From CAUZIZ01 sp965222655 (GTDB lineage Bacteria; Acidobacteriota; UBA6911; RPQK01; JAJDTT01), in NCBI GenBank assembly GCA_965222655.1, contig CBDCUP010000003.1, positions 310,001-374,000 of the forward strand: DNA of 64,000 nucleotides, written 5' to 3'. Of this stretch, positions 54,842-63,606 are shown one piece after another (positions within the stretch are counted from its first letter, which is position 1; every line of letters starts with the position of its first letter). The notes under the pieces were generated by a model. It worked only from the letters and a program-made list of their open reading frames with translations. It ran no database searches and had not been told where the DNA came from. The position numbers and the translations under genes are program-made.

Positions 54842-54931
54842 TGTTCGGTGTTCTGCGGTTTGTGATTTAGCCTTTTTCCTTGCTTTGGAGAAGGCAACCG
54901 GTGGAAATGCTGAACCGCAGAATATCGAACA
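54842..54931. repeat. Imperfect 19-base inverted repeat element
   Basis: TGTTCGGTGTTCTGCGGTT (54842-54860) and AACCGCAGAATATCGAACA (54913-54931) are reverse complements with two mismatches, around a 52-base centre. The element lies between the convergent ends of the small DMT gene and the YfhO gene. It may be a small inserted element or a terminator. No second copy is seen in this window. Confidence 0.6.
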
Positions 54932-54979
54932 GGCGAATTTCGAAGGGAAGACTGCCCCACCCTCTTCGTGAAGAAGTAT

Positions 54980-57283
54980 TCAATCTGAATGATCCAGCTG
55001 GCCGGGGGATCGCCGGGACGAGAGCACCAGCCAACCCACTACTGCCAAAGATAGCAGCGACAGGGCCATACCCCAGTAGAAGCTGCTTGGCCGATAGTAA
55101 AAGCTTATCAGGTGCTTTCCCTGGGGTACCCGTACGGCACGAAACAGGTAGTCAGCACGAAAGATCTCGGCCTCGTTGTCGTCTATCCGCGCTTCCCAGC
55201 CCGGGTCGAAGGTATCCCGAAGGATGAGCCAGCCTTCTTGCTCCATCTCGACTGCGACTTCTATCTCGTTCGGCAGGTCGGAAAGCCAGGAAACCGTTCC
55301 CGCGCCCGCCGACATCGTCTGACCCTCGACCGACTCAAGGATCACCGCGTCCGACTCCCCGCTCGTAAGCAACTGGAAAGCTTCCTGTCCATCCCTTGCC
55401 GGAAGGACAGATTCCGCAATCGAAACTCGCGCGGACCCATTGACTTCATAGAGATAGGGCGCTTGGTCACGCAGCAGGGTCAGCCCTGCCAACCTTATGG
55501 GGTGCGGCGTTACCACCAAGGCGCATCCTGTTCGACGCAGCAGGGCAAGACGAGCAGGGTCCAGGTTGTGAATGGGGTGGTGATGGTCCCGCGGTCCGGG
55601 TTGTAGCGCCGAATAGAATCGAACCCAGCGGTCGGTGAGGATCGGCTCGTAGCCACGCAGGTCACGGAGGCGCCAACTCATACCAAAGTTTGGCAGGAGC
55701 GTACCCATGCCGATTCCCACTAGTCGGGCATGGGGACGGCGAGCCAACTCATCGATCACGGCGGGGCGATGCTGAAGCAGCTGCCCGGGCGAACTGGTGT
55801 TGAAGAAGAAGCCGAATACGAATCCGTTGATCAGGACCAGGACCACCAAAGCGGGAACCGCATTCTTCCGTCTATAACAGCGATAGAGAAGCAGCAGGAC
55901 CAGAAGCGTCAGGACCGTCCAGAAAGCTCCCAGGGGATACTCAGAGGCCTTTCCCATGAAGAAGAAGGGCTTCTCGGCATCCGAGTCCAGCCACCGCTTG
56001 ACAGGACTCCAGGATGACCACAGGGCCAGCGTCAGAGCAGCGCCGAACAACCAGCCGAAAGCGCGGCCCCTCAGCTGTCCGGACCGCCAGACGGATGCAC
56101 CCACTCCCGCCAGCACCGAAAGAGACACCTGAAGTACCTGCCCGGCGTGAAGATAGTTGGTCTGGCGGAGTAGCGGCAAGCCCGTCAGCAGTTCGAACAG
56201 AACGGGTATCCCAAGCACCAGGATCAGAGACCAGAACGTCAGGACTCCAAGGGCCTTTGTCGTTCTAGCCGCACGCCGCCCCTTCACTGCCAGACCGGCC
56301 AGAAAGCAGGAAAGGATGCCCACATAGGCAAAACTGACATAACTCCACTTCGGTACTATCCGGTCCTCGGGGCCCTCCCGGTAGTGGGGCTGAACAAGTG
56401 CAGGCCATTCCTCCGGCATCAGGTGATAGGGATTGCTTGCGAAGCTCCCTCGATCGGCAAGGGTGTGACTCCCAAGCATGAGGTCCACGAAGGGTAGGGT
56501 CGCCACCGCGGCCAGCGCCAGTCCCAAGATGGTGGCCAGGGCGATGGCGTTCGAACCTCGTATGGTTTGTCGTAGTTGGGAGCGATCCCAAGAGCGTACG
56601 AAGGCATAGAGCAGATAGGCCATCTGCTGGAGGAAGGCGCACTGCATGTTGCCGCTCAAATACGCCGCCGCCAGGATCACCGCCAACCCAGCTAGATGGA
56701 TGCGCCGCCGAGTCTGTGCGTAGGACTCGATTTGCAGTAGTCCCCAGCCCAACAAGGCCGCGATGAAACCGTTGGGGAAAGTGAGAAAGAAGATGTTGTA
56801 GCCTGCGAATAAAAAGCAAAGGCCAGCCAAGAGGGAGCAGTCAGAGGGCAATCCGATCCGACGACAAAAGAAAAAGACTCCACTGCCAGCGAGCAGCAGC
56901 TTCAGCAGAGCGGCGTACTCGAAATACAAGTGAATCGGCAGGGCAAGGAGCAGCCAACGCAGCGGGGAGAACAGAGCCGAAACCGAGTTTGCCAGGAAGG
57001 GTGTGCCGTTGAGGACAAAGGGATTCCAAAGCGGGAGCCGGCCCTCGAAAACTTCCGATCGGTGGAAGTGATAGTAGGGGTAAAGCTGCTCCAACGAATC
57101 CATGAGCAGGATGTTCCCAGGTTCAGAACCCGGCTGCTCTTCGGCCCACGGAGAGAACGACGAGAGCATCTCTCCCGGCCAGAGAATCCTGGATGTCATG
57201 AGTGCTGGACTGAGGAAGAGTACGACGCTGGCGACGAGTACCAGGAGGTATCGGGATTCTGTCTTACTGGGGAATCCCCTCAA
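54980..57283 (-). CDS. YfhO-family membrane protein
   Basis: A 767-residue protein with about a dozen hydrophobic helices in the first 500 residues. PYYHFHRSEVFEGRLPLWNPFVLNGTPF, here cut short, is the hallmark loop of YfhO proteins, which belong to the GT-C glycosyltransferase-like superfamily. A soluble C-terminal part (about 530-730) precedes a last helix. YfhO proteins act in cell-surface glycosylation. The apparent start is a TTG at 57283 and may not be exact. Confidence 0.83.
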   Translation of the reverse strand: MRGFPSKTESRYLLVLVASVVLFLSPALMTSRILWPGEMLSSFSPWAEEQPGSEPGNILLMDSLEQLYPYYHFHRSEVFEGRLPLWNPFVLNGTPFLANSVSALFSPLRWLLLALPIHLYFEYAALLKLLLAGSGVFFFCRRIGLPSDCSLLAGLCFLFAGYNIFFLTFPNGFIAALLGWGLLQIESYAQTRRRIHLAGLAVILAAAYLSGNMQCAFLQQMAYLLYAFVRSWDRSQLRQTIRGSNAIALATILGLALAAVATLPFVDLMLGSHTLADRGSFASNPYHLMPEEWPALVQPHYREGPEDRIVPKWSYVSFAYVGILSCFLAGLAVKGRRAARTTKALGVLTFWSLILVLGIPVLFELLTGLPLLRQTNYLHAGQVLQVSLSVLAGVGASVWRSGQLRGRAFGWLFGAALTLALWSSWSPVKRWLDSDAEKPFFFMGKASEYPLGAFWTVLTLLVLLLLYRCYRRKNAVPALVVLVLINGFVFGFFFNTSSPGQLLQHRPAVIDELARRPHARLVGIGMGTLLPNFGMSWRLRDLRGYEPILTDRWVRFYSALQPGPRDHHHPIHNLDPARLALLRRTGCALVVTPHPIRLAGLTLLRDQAPYLYEVNGSARVSIAESVLPARDGQEAFQLLTSGESDAVILESVEGQTMSAGAGTVSWLSDLPNEIEVAVEMEQEGWLILRDTFDPGWEARIDDNEAEIFRADYLFRAVRVPQGKHLISFYYRPSSFYWGMALSLLSLAVVGWLVLSSRRSPGQLDHSD

Positions 57284-57448
57284 GACTCATGATCTCCGGA
57301 AGCGAGTGCCCTATTTCGGCTCCCCAAGCTCACACACGACTGCCACAAAGTCAACTTGTCCAGCCCTTCGTGGGTGGCTTCAACCTGAGCTGGAACTTCA
57401 TTGGCAGAGGGAAAGTGTAGGAGACAGCATCTGACAGAGCAGTGACCT

Positions 57449-57505
57449 GTAGCACGGGCACTCTTGCCCGTCGAGGACACCAACGGGCAGGAGTGCCCGT
57501 GCTAC
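57449..57505. repeat. Dispersed hairpin repeat B, copy 2
   Basis: GTAGCACGGGCACTCTTGCC (from 57449) pairs with GGCAGGAGTGCCCGTGCTAC (ending 57505). It is the same hairpin as at 33199, with changes on one arm matched on the other (GGAT/GTCC against GCAC/GTGC), so pairing is kept. It lies upstream of the YfhO gene start. Confidence 0.78.
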
Positions 57506-57544
57506 AAGCGTCACTCAGCTCTCGATGTTCGTAGCTAGCACTGA

Positions 57545-57812
57545 TGGAAGTTTCTTTCTGGAATGGGGCAGCGCAGCGGGGGCGGGACTAAGCTGAAACT
57601 TCATTGGGTAGGAGATCATCCAAGAGTCGCCAATCACGGCAGACGTAACCGAAGTTTCGTTCTCGCGAATGGGGCAGCACCGCTGGGGGGCCACTGACCT
57701 GAAACTCATTCGGTTCCTGTGATTGGCGGACGTGGGTTCGGTCTCCAGGCCGAAGTCTCCCACTTTCGAGCCTCGTGGCTCGATGCACGGCGGCCTGGAG
57801 ACCACCGCCACC
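57545..57812. repeat. Dispersed repeat A, two flank modules and a full palindrome
   Basis: Two inverted flank modules (around 57548-57577 and 57650-57680, TTTCTTTCTGGAATGGGGCAG and GAAGTTTCGTTCTCGCGAAT-like) precede the palindrome at 57731-57812. The palindrome has GGTTCGGTCTCCAGGCCGAA, an inner TTTCGAGCC/GGCTCGATG hairpin and CGGCCTGGAGACCACCGCC. It ends 14 bases before the -35 box of the PhyH promoter. Together with repeat B it fills the 581-base gap. Confidence 0.82.
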
Positions 57813-57825
57813 AGGCAGGATTCGA

Positions 57826-57854
57826 TTGTCAAACCGCGATAGATCCAAGATAAT
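57826..57854 (+). promoter_or_regulatory. Promoter of the PhyH gene
   Basis: TTGTCA (57826-57831), a 17-base spacer and GATAAT (57849-57854) form a good sigma70-like promoter. Transcription would start near 57861, only about four bases before the ATG at 57865. Confidence 0.6.
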
Positions 57855-57864
57855 CTGGGACACC

Positions 57865-58797
57865 ATGAGTGAAAGCGACGCTTTGGAGCAGCCGCAGATC
57901 TATGATCGTGATTGGTCTTCTCTGACATTCAGTGATCAGCTATACCACCTCGAAGTCGAAGGATTCCTGCTGATCCCGAACATGTTGTCGACTCAGCACG
58001 TAGCTCAGCTGAAAGCCGAGACGGCGGAATTCGAGACGTTCCCGATGGATTACAGCATCCACCAACGGGATCGTCGGCTTCATCCGGGTCCTAATCCCTA
58101 TCCCGGCTCGGCCTGGAAACCGTACCGATTTGGCGATCAGGGGGGAGCGATCACAGAGCTCATCGGCTACCCTCCGACCGTACAATTCCTGGAGAAGGTG
58201 TTTGGCGATGATGTGGTGTTCATGACCTACGAGTACGCTCGGTCGGAGCCGGGACATCCCGGGATCAGCCTCCATACGGACGGCCAACCTTACGGGTCTT
58301 CGACCTTCGGCTATGAGTGCAGCTGTCCGGTGATGGTCAAGGTGTTATATTACCTGGACGACCTGACACCAGAGATCTCTCCTTTCTCCGTCCTTCCTCG
58401 CTCTCACCTATCCTTGCACGCCGATGGCAATCCCTACACACGGTATAAGACCCATCCAGATCTCGTGATGGTGACGGCTACCGCGGGATCCGCCTTGTTG
58501 CTCCATGCCAGAGTCTTCCACGGCACCTATCCCAACGTCGGAAGTCGTTCCAGGGAGATGGTGCAAATCGGTTATCGGCCGGCGTGGGCAGGACCGGTAA
58601 AGGAAGAGGTGCCCGAATGGGAGCCGCACGACCACGCCAAGCTTCCAGACTCAGTCAAGCCGTTCTTCGCCGATCGAAACACTCGCAAGGCCTCTTTCGA
58701 GCAAGAGAACAAGCCGGCCAACATGTCCAGCAGCGCACCCGGAATCAGTCCCCATCGCTGGAATAGAGATCTTGAATCCACCGGAGAGGCAGAATAG
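57865..58797 (+). CDS. Phytanoyl-CoA dioxygenase (PhyH) family protein
   Basis: A 310-residue Fe(II)/2-oxoglutarate-dependent oxygenase. The iron site is His and Asp in SLHTDGQPYG and His in ARVFHGTYPN, and the Arg in SRSREMVQIGYRP would bind 2-oxoglutarate. FLLIPNMLSTQHVAQLKAE is the usual start. The frame runs upstream to 57775 through repeat A, so the ATG at 57865 is the real start. It hydroxylates an unknown small molecule. The next two genes are on the same strand after short gaps and may act on its product. Confidence 0.87.
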   Translation: MSESDALEQPQIYDRDWSSLTFSDQLYHLEVEGFLLIPNMLSTQHVAQLKAETAEFETFPMDYSIHQRDRRLHPGPNPYPGSAWKPYRFGDQGGAITELIGYPPTVQFLEKVFGDDVVFMTYEYARSEPGHPGISLHTDGQPYGSSTFGYECSCPVMVKVLYYLDDLTPEISPFSVLPRSHLSLHADGNPYTRYKTHPDLVMVTATAGSALLLHARVFHGTYPNVGSRSREMVQIGYRPAWAGPVKEEVPEWEPHDHAKLPDSVKPFFADRNTRKASFEQENKPANMSSSAPGISPHRWNRDLESTGEAE

Positions 58798-58825
58798 CCT
58801 CGGGTAGGAATCCACCATACAAACC

Positions 58826-59581
58826 ATGACCGAACCGAGAGAAAGCGCCGGAAAACCCTCCACTCCCCGCCTCGGTTTTCTCTATCCGAGCCACTCCGGA
58901 GAGGACGACTACCCGCGTATGGGGAAGCTGATTCATCCCGCAGTCCAGGTGGAGGTAGTCCATACCAGTATCGGCGAAGATGCTCATCGGGAAGATGCCC
59001 TCCGCGACACCGGCGATTCAGCTAGATTGCTGGAGGGGGCGAGGACCTTGAAACAAAGTCAGGTGGACGTGGCCATGTGGGCCTGTACCAGCGGAAGCTT
59101 CGTTTTCGGGTGGGCAGGTGCCAATCGGCAGGCACGAGAGATTCAAGAAGCTCTGGGCGTCCCGGTATCGAGTACTTCCCTGGCCTTCGTGGCGGCCTTG
59201 AAAGCGCTGGCGATCCGGAAAGTGGCAATCGCGGGGACGTATCCAGAAGAGGTTGTGCTCTTGTTTAGGAACTTTCTGGCCGAGACAAGAATCGAGACCG
59301 TCCACGTGGGAGGCCGCGGAATCATTACCGGAGTGGAAGTCGGAGAGCTCCCGAAGCCAGAGGTAGTCCGACTAATCCAGGAGAACAATCACCCGGAGGC
59401 CCAGGCAATCCTGGTACCCGATACGGCCCTGCATACTGCAGGGTGGATCGAGGATCTGGAGTCGGCGGTCGACGGAAAGCTCGTGCTTACCGCCAACCAG
59501 GTTACGATGTGGCAGGCTCTTTCCCTGTTGGACCAGTTCGAGTTTACGGTGGAGTCGGGACTGGGCTCACTCTTCGGGTAA
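58826..59581 (+). CDS. Asp/Glu racemase-superfamily protein, EutA/maleate isomerase-like
   Basis: A 251-residue protein of the Asp/Glu racemase, maleate isomerase and arylmalonate decarboxylase group. LGFLYPSHSGEDDYP, WACTSGSFVFG, SSTSLAFVAALKAL and KVAIAGTYPEEV fit. The first catalytic Cys is present (CTSGSF), but the place of the second reads LVPDTALHT, with Asp instead of Cys. EutA of hydroxyectoine breakdown belongs here and is usually encoded near a EutD/DoeA-like protein, as here. The substrate is unknown. Confidence 0.78.
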   Translation: MTEPRESAGKPSTPRLGFLYPSHSGEDDYPRMGKLIHPAVQVEVVHTSIGEDAHREDALRDTGDSARLLEGARTLKQSQVDVAMWACTSGSFVFGWAGANRQAREIQEALGVPVSSTSLAFVAALKALAIRKVAIAGTYPEEVVLLFRNFLAETRIETVHVGGRGIITGVEVGELPKPEVVRLIQENNHPEAQAILVPDTALHTAGWIEDLESAVDGKLVLTANQVTMWQALSLLDQFEFTVESGLGSLFG

Positions 59582-59646
59582 CCCTGATTTCTCATCGCCG
59601 GTCACGGCGGGGCGCCACAAAGACGACATTTCAGAAAGGAAATACC

Positions 59647-60807
59647 ATGTCCATCCCCAGAGAGCCGGCCTTTGAAGACGCCGAGTACCGACGACGACTC
59701 CAGCGAGTCCAGACTTCGATGGCTGAGAGGGGCCTGGAGGCTCTCTTGCTCTTCAGCCCGCACAGCGTGTTCTACCTTTCCGGAATGGACTCTGAAAACC
59801 TGTTCGATTATCAATGCTTTCTAGTACCCCAAGACCAGGATCCGGTCCTGATCATCAGCCACTTCGAGGAAGCGTGCTCAGAGAACTCTTGCTGGCTCGA
59901 AACCGTTCGGCTCTACGGTCCCTTCGAAGATCCAATCGATGCCACCCTCAACGCCGTCCGCGACTTGAAGCTCCAATCTGGGAGCCTCGGAATAGAGCGG
60001 CGCAGCCGGGGACTCTCTGTAGATCTCTACGAAAGGATCCGGAGTGATCTCGGCGGCGCCACGCTCTCTGACGGATTCGGTCCTGTAGAGGAATCCCGAC
60101 TCGTTAAATCCGAAGCTGAGATCGCCTACATGCGGAGGGCGGCTCAACTCACCGATCTGGGCGTGAACGCAGGCTACGAGGCGATGGCACTTGGAGTGCC
60201 GGACTACGAGATCGGCGCCGCGATCATAGAGACGATGTACCGCAACGGAGGCGACACTGTGTGTTGGGGACCTATCGTGGCAGCCGGTTATCGCGCTGGC
60301 TGCGCTCACAGTACCTTCAACGGGCATCGTCTGAAGGAGGGAGAAACGATATTCCTGGAGGTCACCGGAGAGGTGAGTCGGTATACGGCTCCCTTGATGA
60401 GAACTGCCGTCCTGGGGGAGCCTACCTCGGAGATGCGTCAGGTCGAGGATGCAGTCATGGCGGCCCTCGACGCCATTGTGGAGAATGCCCGTCCGGGCGC
60501 CCTTCCCAGCGACGTCGCTGGAGCGGCTCGGAGCGCCCTCGATCCCATATTGAGAGACTACGTGTTCCACTACAATTTCGGATACCCGGTCGGCATCGGC
60601 TATCCCCCCAGCTGGATCGAAGAACTCGATTACTTCATCCGAGATGGCAACGTCCGACCGCTCGAGGCGGGTATGCTCTTTCATCTCCCCATGTCGATTC
60701 GAAAGTATGGGGAACATGCCGTTAACCTCAGCCATACGATCCTGGTGGGAGAGGAGCGCACGACACCCATTACCAGCAGCCCAGCTCGGCTCCACCGGGT
60801 CATTTGA
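59647..60807 (+). CDS. M24-fold hydrolase, creatinase/DoeA (EutD)-like
   Basis: A 386-residue two-domain pita-bread protein. The frame runs upstream into the previous gene, but the ATG at 59647 with GAAAGGAAA before it starts the family (FEDAEYRRRLQRVQTSMAERG). The metal-binding Asp residues of aminopeptidases are missing: the DxG motif reads EVTGEV, and the SDxTRT motif reads APLMRT. The metal-free creatinases and the ectoine hydrolase DoeA share this loss. HSTFNGHRLKEGETIFLE and MLFHLPMS also fit. It is probably an amidinohydrolase or ectoine-ring hydrolase. Confidence 0.8.
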   Translation: MSIPREPAFEDAEYRRRLQRVQTSMAERGLEALLLFSPHSVFYLSGMDSENLFDYQCFLVPQDQDPVLIISHFEEACSENSCWLETVRLYGPFEDPIDATLNAVRDLKLQSGSLGIERRSRGLSVDLYERIRSDLGGATLSDGFGPVEESRLVKSEAEIAYMRRAAQLTDLGVNAGYEAMALGVPDYEIGAAIIETMYRNGGDTVCWGPIVAAGYRAGCAHSTFNGHRLKEGETIFLEVTGEVSRYTAPLMRTAVLGEPTSEMRQVEDAVMAALDAIVENARPGALPSDVAGAARSALDPILRDYVFHYNFGYPVGIGYPPSWIEELDYFIRDGNVRPLEAGMLFHLPMSIRKYGEHAVNLSHTILVGEERTTPITSSPARLHRVI

Positions 60808-60853
60808 TCTCCCAGAGCCCCCGATCTGGGCTTCGTTTCTCCACACTGTCCCT

Positions 60854-60859
60854 TATAAT
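60854..60859 (+). promoter_or_regulatory. -10 box directly before tyrS, likely leaderless transcript
   Basis: A consensus TATAAT lies eight bases before the tyrS ATG, with only a weak TTCGTT at -35 (60832-60837). Transcription would start within a base or two of the ATG. There is no ribosome binding site, so the tyrS mRNA should be leaderless or nearly so. Confidence 0.5.
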
Positions 60860-60867
60860 GGCGGCCT

Positions 60868-62106
60868 ATGAATCTCAAGGAGATGAGTCTCGACGCTCAA
60901 GTCGCCTACCTGACCAGGGGCACCGAAGAAGTTCTCCTCGAAGGGGAGCTTCGAGAGAAGCTGATGAAAGCCCAAGAGGCTGGGCGGCCATTGATCATCA
61001 AGGTAGGATTTGATCCCACCGCGCCCGATCTCCACCTCGGGCATACCGTCCTTCTGCGGAAGATGCGCCACTTTCAAGACCTGGGACACCGCGTGGTTTT
61101 CCTGATTGGCGACTTTACCGGGCTGATCGGAGATCCCACCGGCCGTAGCAAGACGCGTCCGGCGCTGACGCGCGACCAGATTCTCGAAAATGCCGAGACC
61201 TACAAGAACCAGGTTTTCAAGATTCTTGATCCAGAGACGACCGTGGTTGATTTCAACAGTCGTTGGCTGGAAACGCTCTCTTCCCGGGAGTGGATTCGTC
61301 TTTGCGCCAAATATACCGTGGCGCGGATCCTGGAGCGGGACGATTTCTCGAAGCGCATCCAGGCGAGCCAGCCCATTTCCATCCACGAGCTGTTGTATCC
61401 CCTTCTGCAGGCCTACGACAGCGTCTTCCTCGAAGCCGATATCGAGCTGGGGGGCACCGATCAGCGATTCAATCTACTGGTGGGTCGGGACATCCAAAGA
61501 GAATACGGACAGTCGCCCCAGGTTCTCCTGATGACACCCATTCTGGAAGGACTGGATGGAAAGGAGAAGATGAGCAAGTCGCTGGGAAACTACATCGGCA
61601 TCCAGGAACCTGCTGAGGACATGTATGGAAAGCTGATGTCCATCAGCGACGAGTTGATGTGGCGTTACTTCGAGTTGCTCACGGATCTTACCGACGACCA
61701 GATCTCTAAACTCAAGTCTGAAGTGGATACGGGAAAGCTACACCCCATGGCGGCAAAGGAGGATCTGGCATCGCGGATCACCTGCGACTTCCATACTGAA
61801 GATGACCTGAAGTCGGCTCGCGACCACTTTGATCGGGTTTTTCGACAGCGGGAGGAGCCAGAGGAGGTCCCCAGCTCCAACATCCCTGATCCTGGCAGTT
61901 CTATTCAGCTCGCTGACCTGATTGTCCAGGCCTCTCTTGCTCCATCTAAATCCGAGGCCCGCCGACTGATTCAGCAGGGCGGCGTTTCGATCAATGGAGA
62001 AAAGATCGTCAAGCCTGTAATAGCGATCGACGCCGGATTGAGGCAGGATTTCCTGTTGAGAGTCGGAAAACTGAAATTCGCTCGAATTGTTTTTGTGAAA
62101 GGGTAG
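60868..62106 (+). CDS. tyrS: Tyrosyl-tRNA synthetase
   Basis: A 412-residue class I aminoacyl-tRNA synthetase of the bacterial type. HLGH (in PDLHLGHTVLLRK) is the HIGH motif, KMSKSLGN is the KMSKS loop, and GGTDQRFNLLVGRD binds tyrosine. The last 65 residues are an S4 RNA-binding domain (SEARRLIQQGGVSINGEKI). It charges tRNA-Tyr. It is the only housekeeping gene inside a catabolic stretch and has its own -10 box. Confidence 0.96.
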   Translation: MNLKEMSLDAQVAYLTRGTEEVLLEGELREKLMKAQEAGRPLIIKVGFDPTAPDLHLGHTVLLRKMRHFQDLGHRVVFLIGDFTGLIGDPTGRSKTRPALTRDQILENAETYKNQVFKILDPETTVVDFNSRWLETLSSREWIRLCAKYTVARILERDDFSKRIQASQPISIHELLYPLLQAYDSVFLEADIELGGTDQRFNLLVGRDIQREYGQSPQVLLMTPILEGLDGKEKMSKSLGNYIGIQEPAEDMYGKLMSISDELMWRYFELLTDLTDDQISKLKSEVDTGKLHPMAAKEDLASRITCDFHTEDDLKSARDHFDRVFRQREEPEEVPSSNIPDPGSSIQLADLIVQASLAPSKSEARRLIQQGGVSINGEKIVKPVIAIDAGLRQDFLLRVGKLKFARIVFVKG

Positions 62107-62147
62107 GATCCCCAGCAAGCTTGCTGTTCCCGCCTCGATGCAGCCCC

Positions 62148-62153
62148 TATAAT
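62148..62153 (+). promoter_or_regulatory. -10 box directly before the SDR gene
   Basis: TATAAT lies seven bases before the ATG at 62161 and no ribosome site is present, as for tyrS. No good -35 box is seen at 16-18 bases. A palindrome CAGCAAGCTTGCTG at 62112-62125, right after tyrS, may help end tyrS transcription. Confidence 0.45.
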
Positions 62154-62160
62154 TCCCACC

Positions 62161-62937
62161 ATGACTCAGTACACTGAGGAAGCTCCCACTCTTTTCATTA
62201 CCGGCGGCGGGGTCGGCATGGGACGCAAGATCTCTTTGACCTTCGCCAAGAAGGGTTACCGGGTGGCGGTCACAGGAATCGAAGGCAACGAAGAGACCGC
62301 CCGGGAAATCCGAGATCTAGGCAGCGACGCAATTGCTGTCTCGCTCGACCTGACCGACCCTCCGCAAGTGGATGCCGCAGTTGAGCGGGTCATGAACGAG
62401 TGGGGTCGAATCGACGTCCTGGTCAACAACTCCGGCATCGAGGGACCTACGGCCCCGCTGGTAGAGGTGTCCCCGGAGGAATGGCATCGTACCCTGGCTG
62501 TCAACCTGACCGGTGCCTACCTCTGTGATCGTGCAATTGCGCCCCATATGATGAAGAGGAGATCTGGCTGTATACTTCACATCTCCTCGCTTGCGGGGCT
62601 CATAGCGCTCTCCTTGCGCGCGCCTTACGTGGTCTCCAAGGCCGCCATGGTGGCGCTCACTCCAACCCTGGCGGCGGAGCTGGGCCCCTACAACATTCGC
62701 GTAAACGCGATTTGTCCCGGACCGGTGGAAGGAGACCGCATCAGGAACGTCATCAAACATCGATCGGAATCGACGGGGCGAAGTCTCGAGGATCTGGAAA
62801 GGGAGTATATCGACACTTCCGTCCTGAACCGTATGGTTCAGCCTGAAGACATTGCAAACATGGCGGTGTTCCTGGCTTCACCCGAAGCCAAGAACATCAC
62901 CGGACAATCCATTCGAGTCTGCGGCGGCCAACTGTAG
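62161..62937 (+). CDS. Short-chain dehydrogenase/reductase
   Basis: A 258-residue classical SDR. The cofactor motif is TGGGVGMGRKI, NNSGIEGP follows, Ser in ISSLAG is catalytic, the YVVSK pair is present and NAICPGPVEG closes the active site. It oxidises or reduces an unknown alcohol or ketone. It is followed after 45 bases by a carboxymuconolactone decarboxylase-like gene, so the two may belong to an aromatic or keto-acid pathway. Confidence 0.87.
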   Translation: MTQYTEEAPTLFITGGGVGMGRKISLTFAKKGYRVAVTGIEGNEETAREIRDLGSDAIAVSLDLTDPPQVDAAVERVMNEWGRIDVLVNNSGIEGPTAPLVEVSPEEWHRTLAVNLTGAYLCDRAIAPHMMKRRSGCILHISSLAGLIALSLRAPYVVSKAAMVALTPTLAAELGPYNIRVNAICPGPVEGDRIRNVIKHRSESTGRSLEDLEREYIDTSVLNRMVQPEDIANMAVFLASPEAKNITGQSIRVCGGQL

Positions 62938-62982
62938 CCTGGATTTCACATGGGGACCGGGCTCATGGAACGAGGTGAATAA

Positions 62983-63384
62983 ATGAACAGGGAACGCGGT
63001 CTCACCGTGCTCAACGAGATGCTGGGCGAAGAGCAGGCAAGAAAGGTCCGGCAGACCTGGGAGAAGATCTCTCCCAACTTCGAGAAATACGTTGTCGGTT
63101 TCGTCGCCGGGGAGATATGGCCTCGCCCCCAGCTCGACCGCAAAACCAGAAGCCTGTGTACCCTTGCCGTACTGGGTGCTCTGGGACGCGAGCGAGCACT
63201 GGACCTGAATATCCGAATGGCCCTGAGAAACGGAGCCTCCCAGGAAGAGATTCTGGAAACGCTGCTGCATCTGGCTCCCTACGCCGGTTTTCCGGCGGCC
63301 TGGGAGAGCATCGCCATGGCCAGCAAGATTTTCTCAGAAACCGACGAGTCGAGCGGAAAGCAGAAAGCTTCTCCTAATTCGTAG
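62983..63384 (+). CDS. Carboxymuconolactone decarboxylase family protein
   Basis: A 133-residue protein with the CMD/AhpD-like helical fold. LDRKTRSLCTLAVLGALGRE, MALRNGASQEEILETLLHLA and YAGFPAAWESI match PcaC-type proteins. The single Cys (no CxxC) argues against an AhpD-type peroxidase. It could decarboxylate 4-carboxymuconolactone or a related lactone. A GAGG lies eight bases before the ATG. Confidence 0.85.
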   Translation: MNRERGLTVLNEMLGEEQARKVRQTWEKISPNFEKYVVGFVAGEIWPRPQLDRKTRSLCTLAVLGALGRERALDLNIRMALRNGASQEEILETLLHLAPYAGFPAAWESIAMASKIFSETDESSGKQKASPNS

Positions 63385-63385
63385 T

Positions 63386-63486
63386 GTTGGCCTCCAGGCC
63401 GAAGTATTGATCTTCCGAGCCTTTGGCTCGGACGGCGGCCTGGAGGCCACCGCCACACCAAGCCCGAAATTCTTTCTCGAATGGGG
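63386..63486. repeat. Dispersed repeat A, full palindrome with inverted flank module
   Basis: TTGGCCTCCAGGCCGAAGTA, the inner pair TTCCGAGCC/GGCTCGGAC and GGCGGCCTGGAGGCCACCGC make the palindrome (63386-63456). The inverted flank module TTCTTTCTCGAATGGGGC follows. It begins at the stop codon of the previous gene. Here the arms read CCTCCAGG/CCTGGAGG, a paired change from CTCC/GGAGA in other copies. Confidence 0.82.
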
Positions 63487-63606
63487 CCTGCATTGCTGCT
63501 GGCGTGACTTATCTGGGGTTCACTTAATCTGAACCAATCTGACAGACTGCGCATCTAACAAATGATTCATGCAGTATGATTGAACGTGACATCAGGGAGA
63601 ACATCC

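Noticed and set aside
59443..59646. N-terminal extension of the M24-fold protein
   Set aside because: It overlaps the end of the EutA-like gene, and the homology and ribosome site place the start at 59647.
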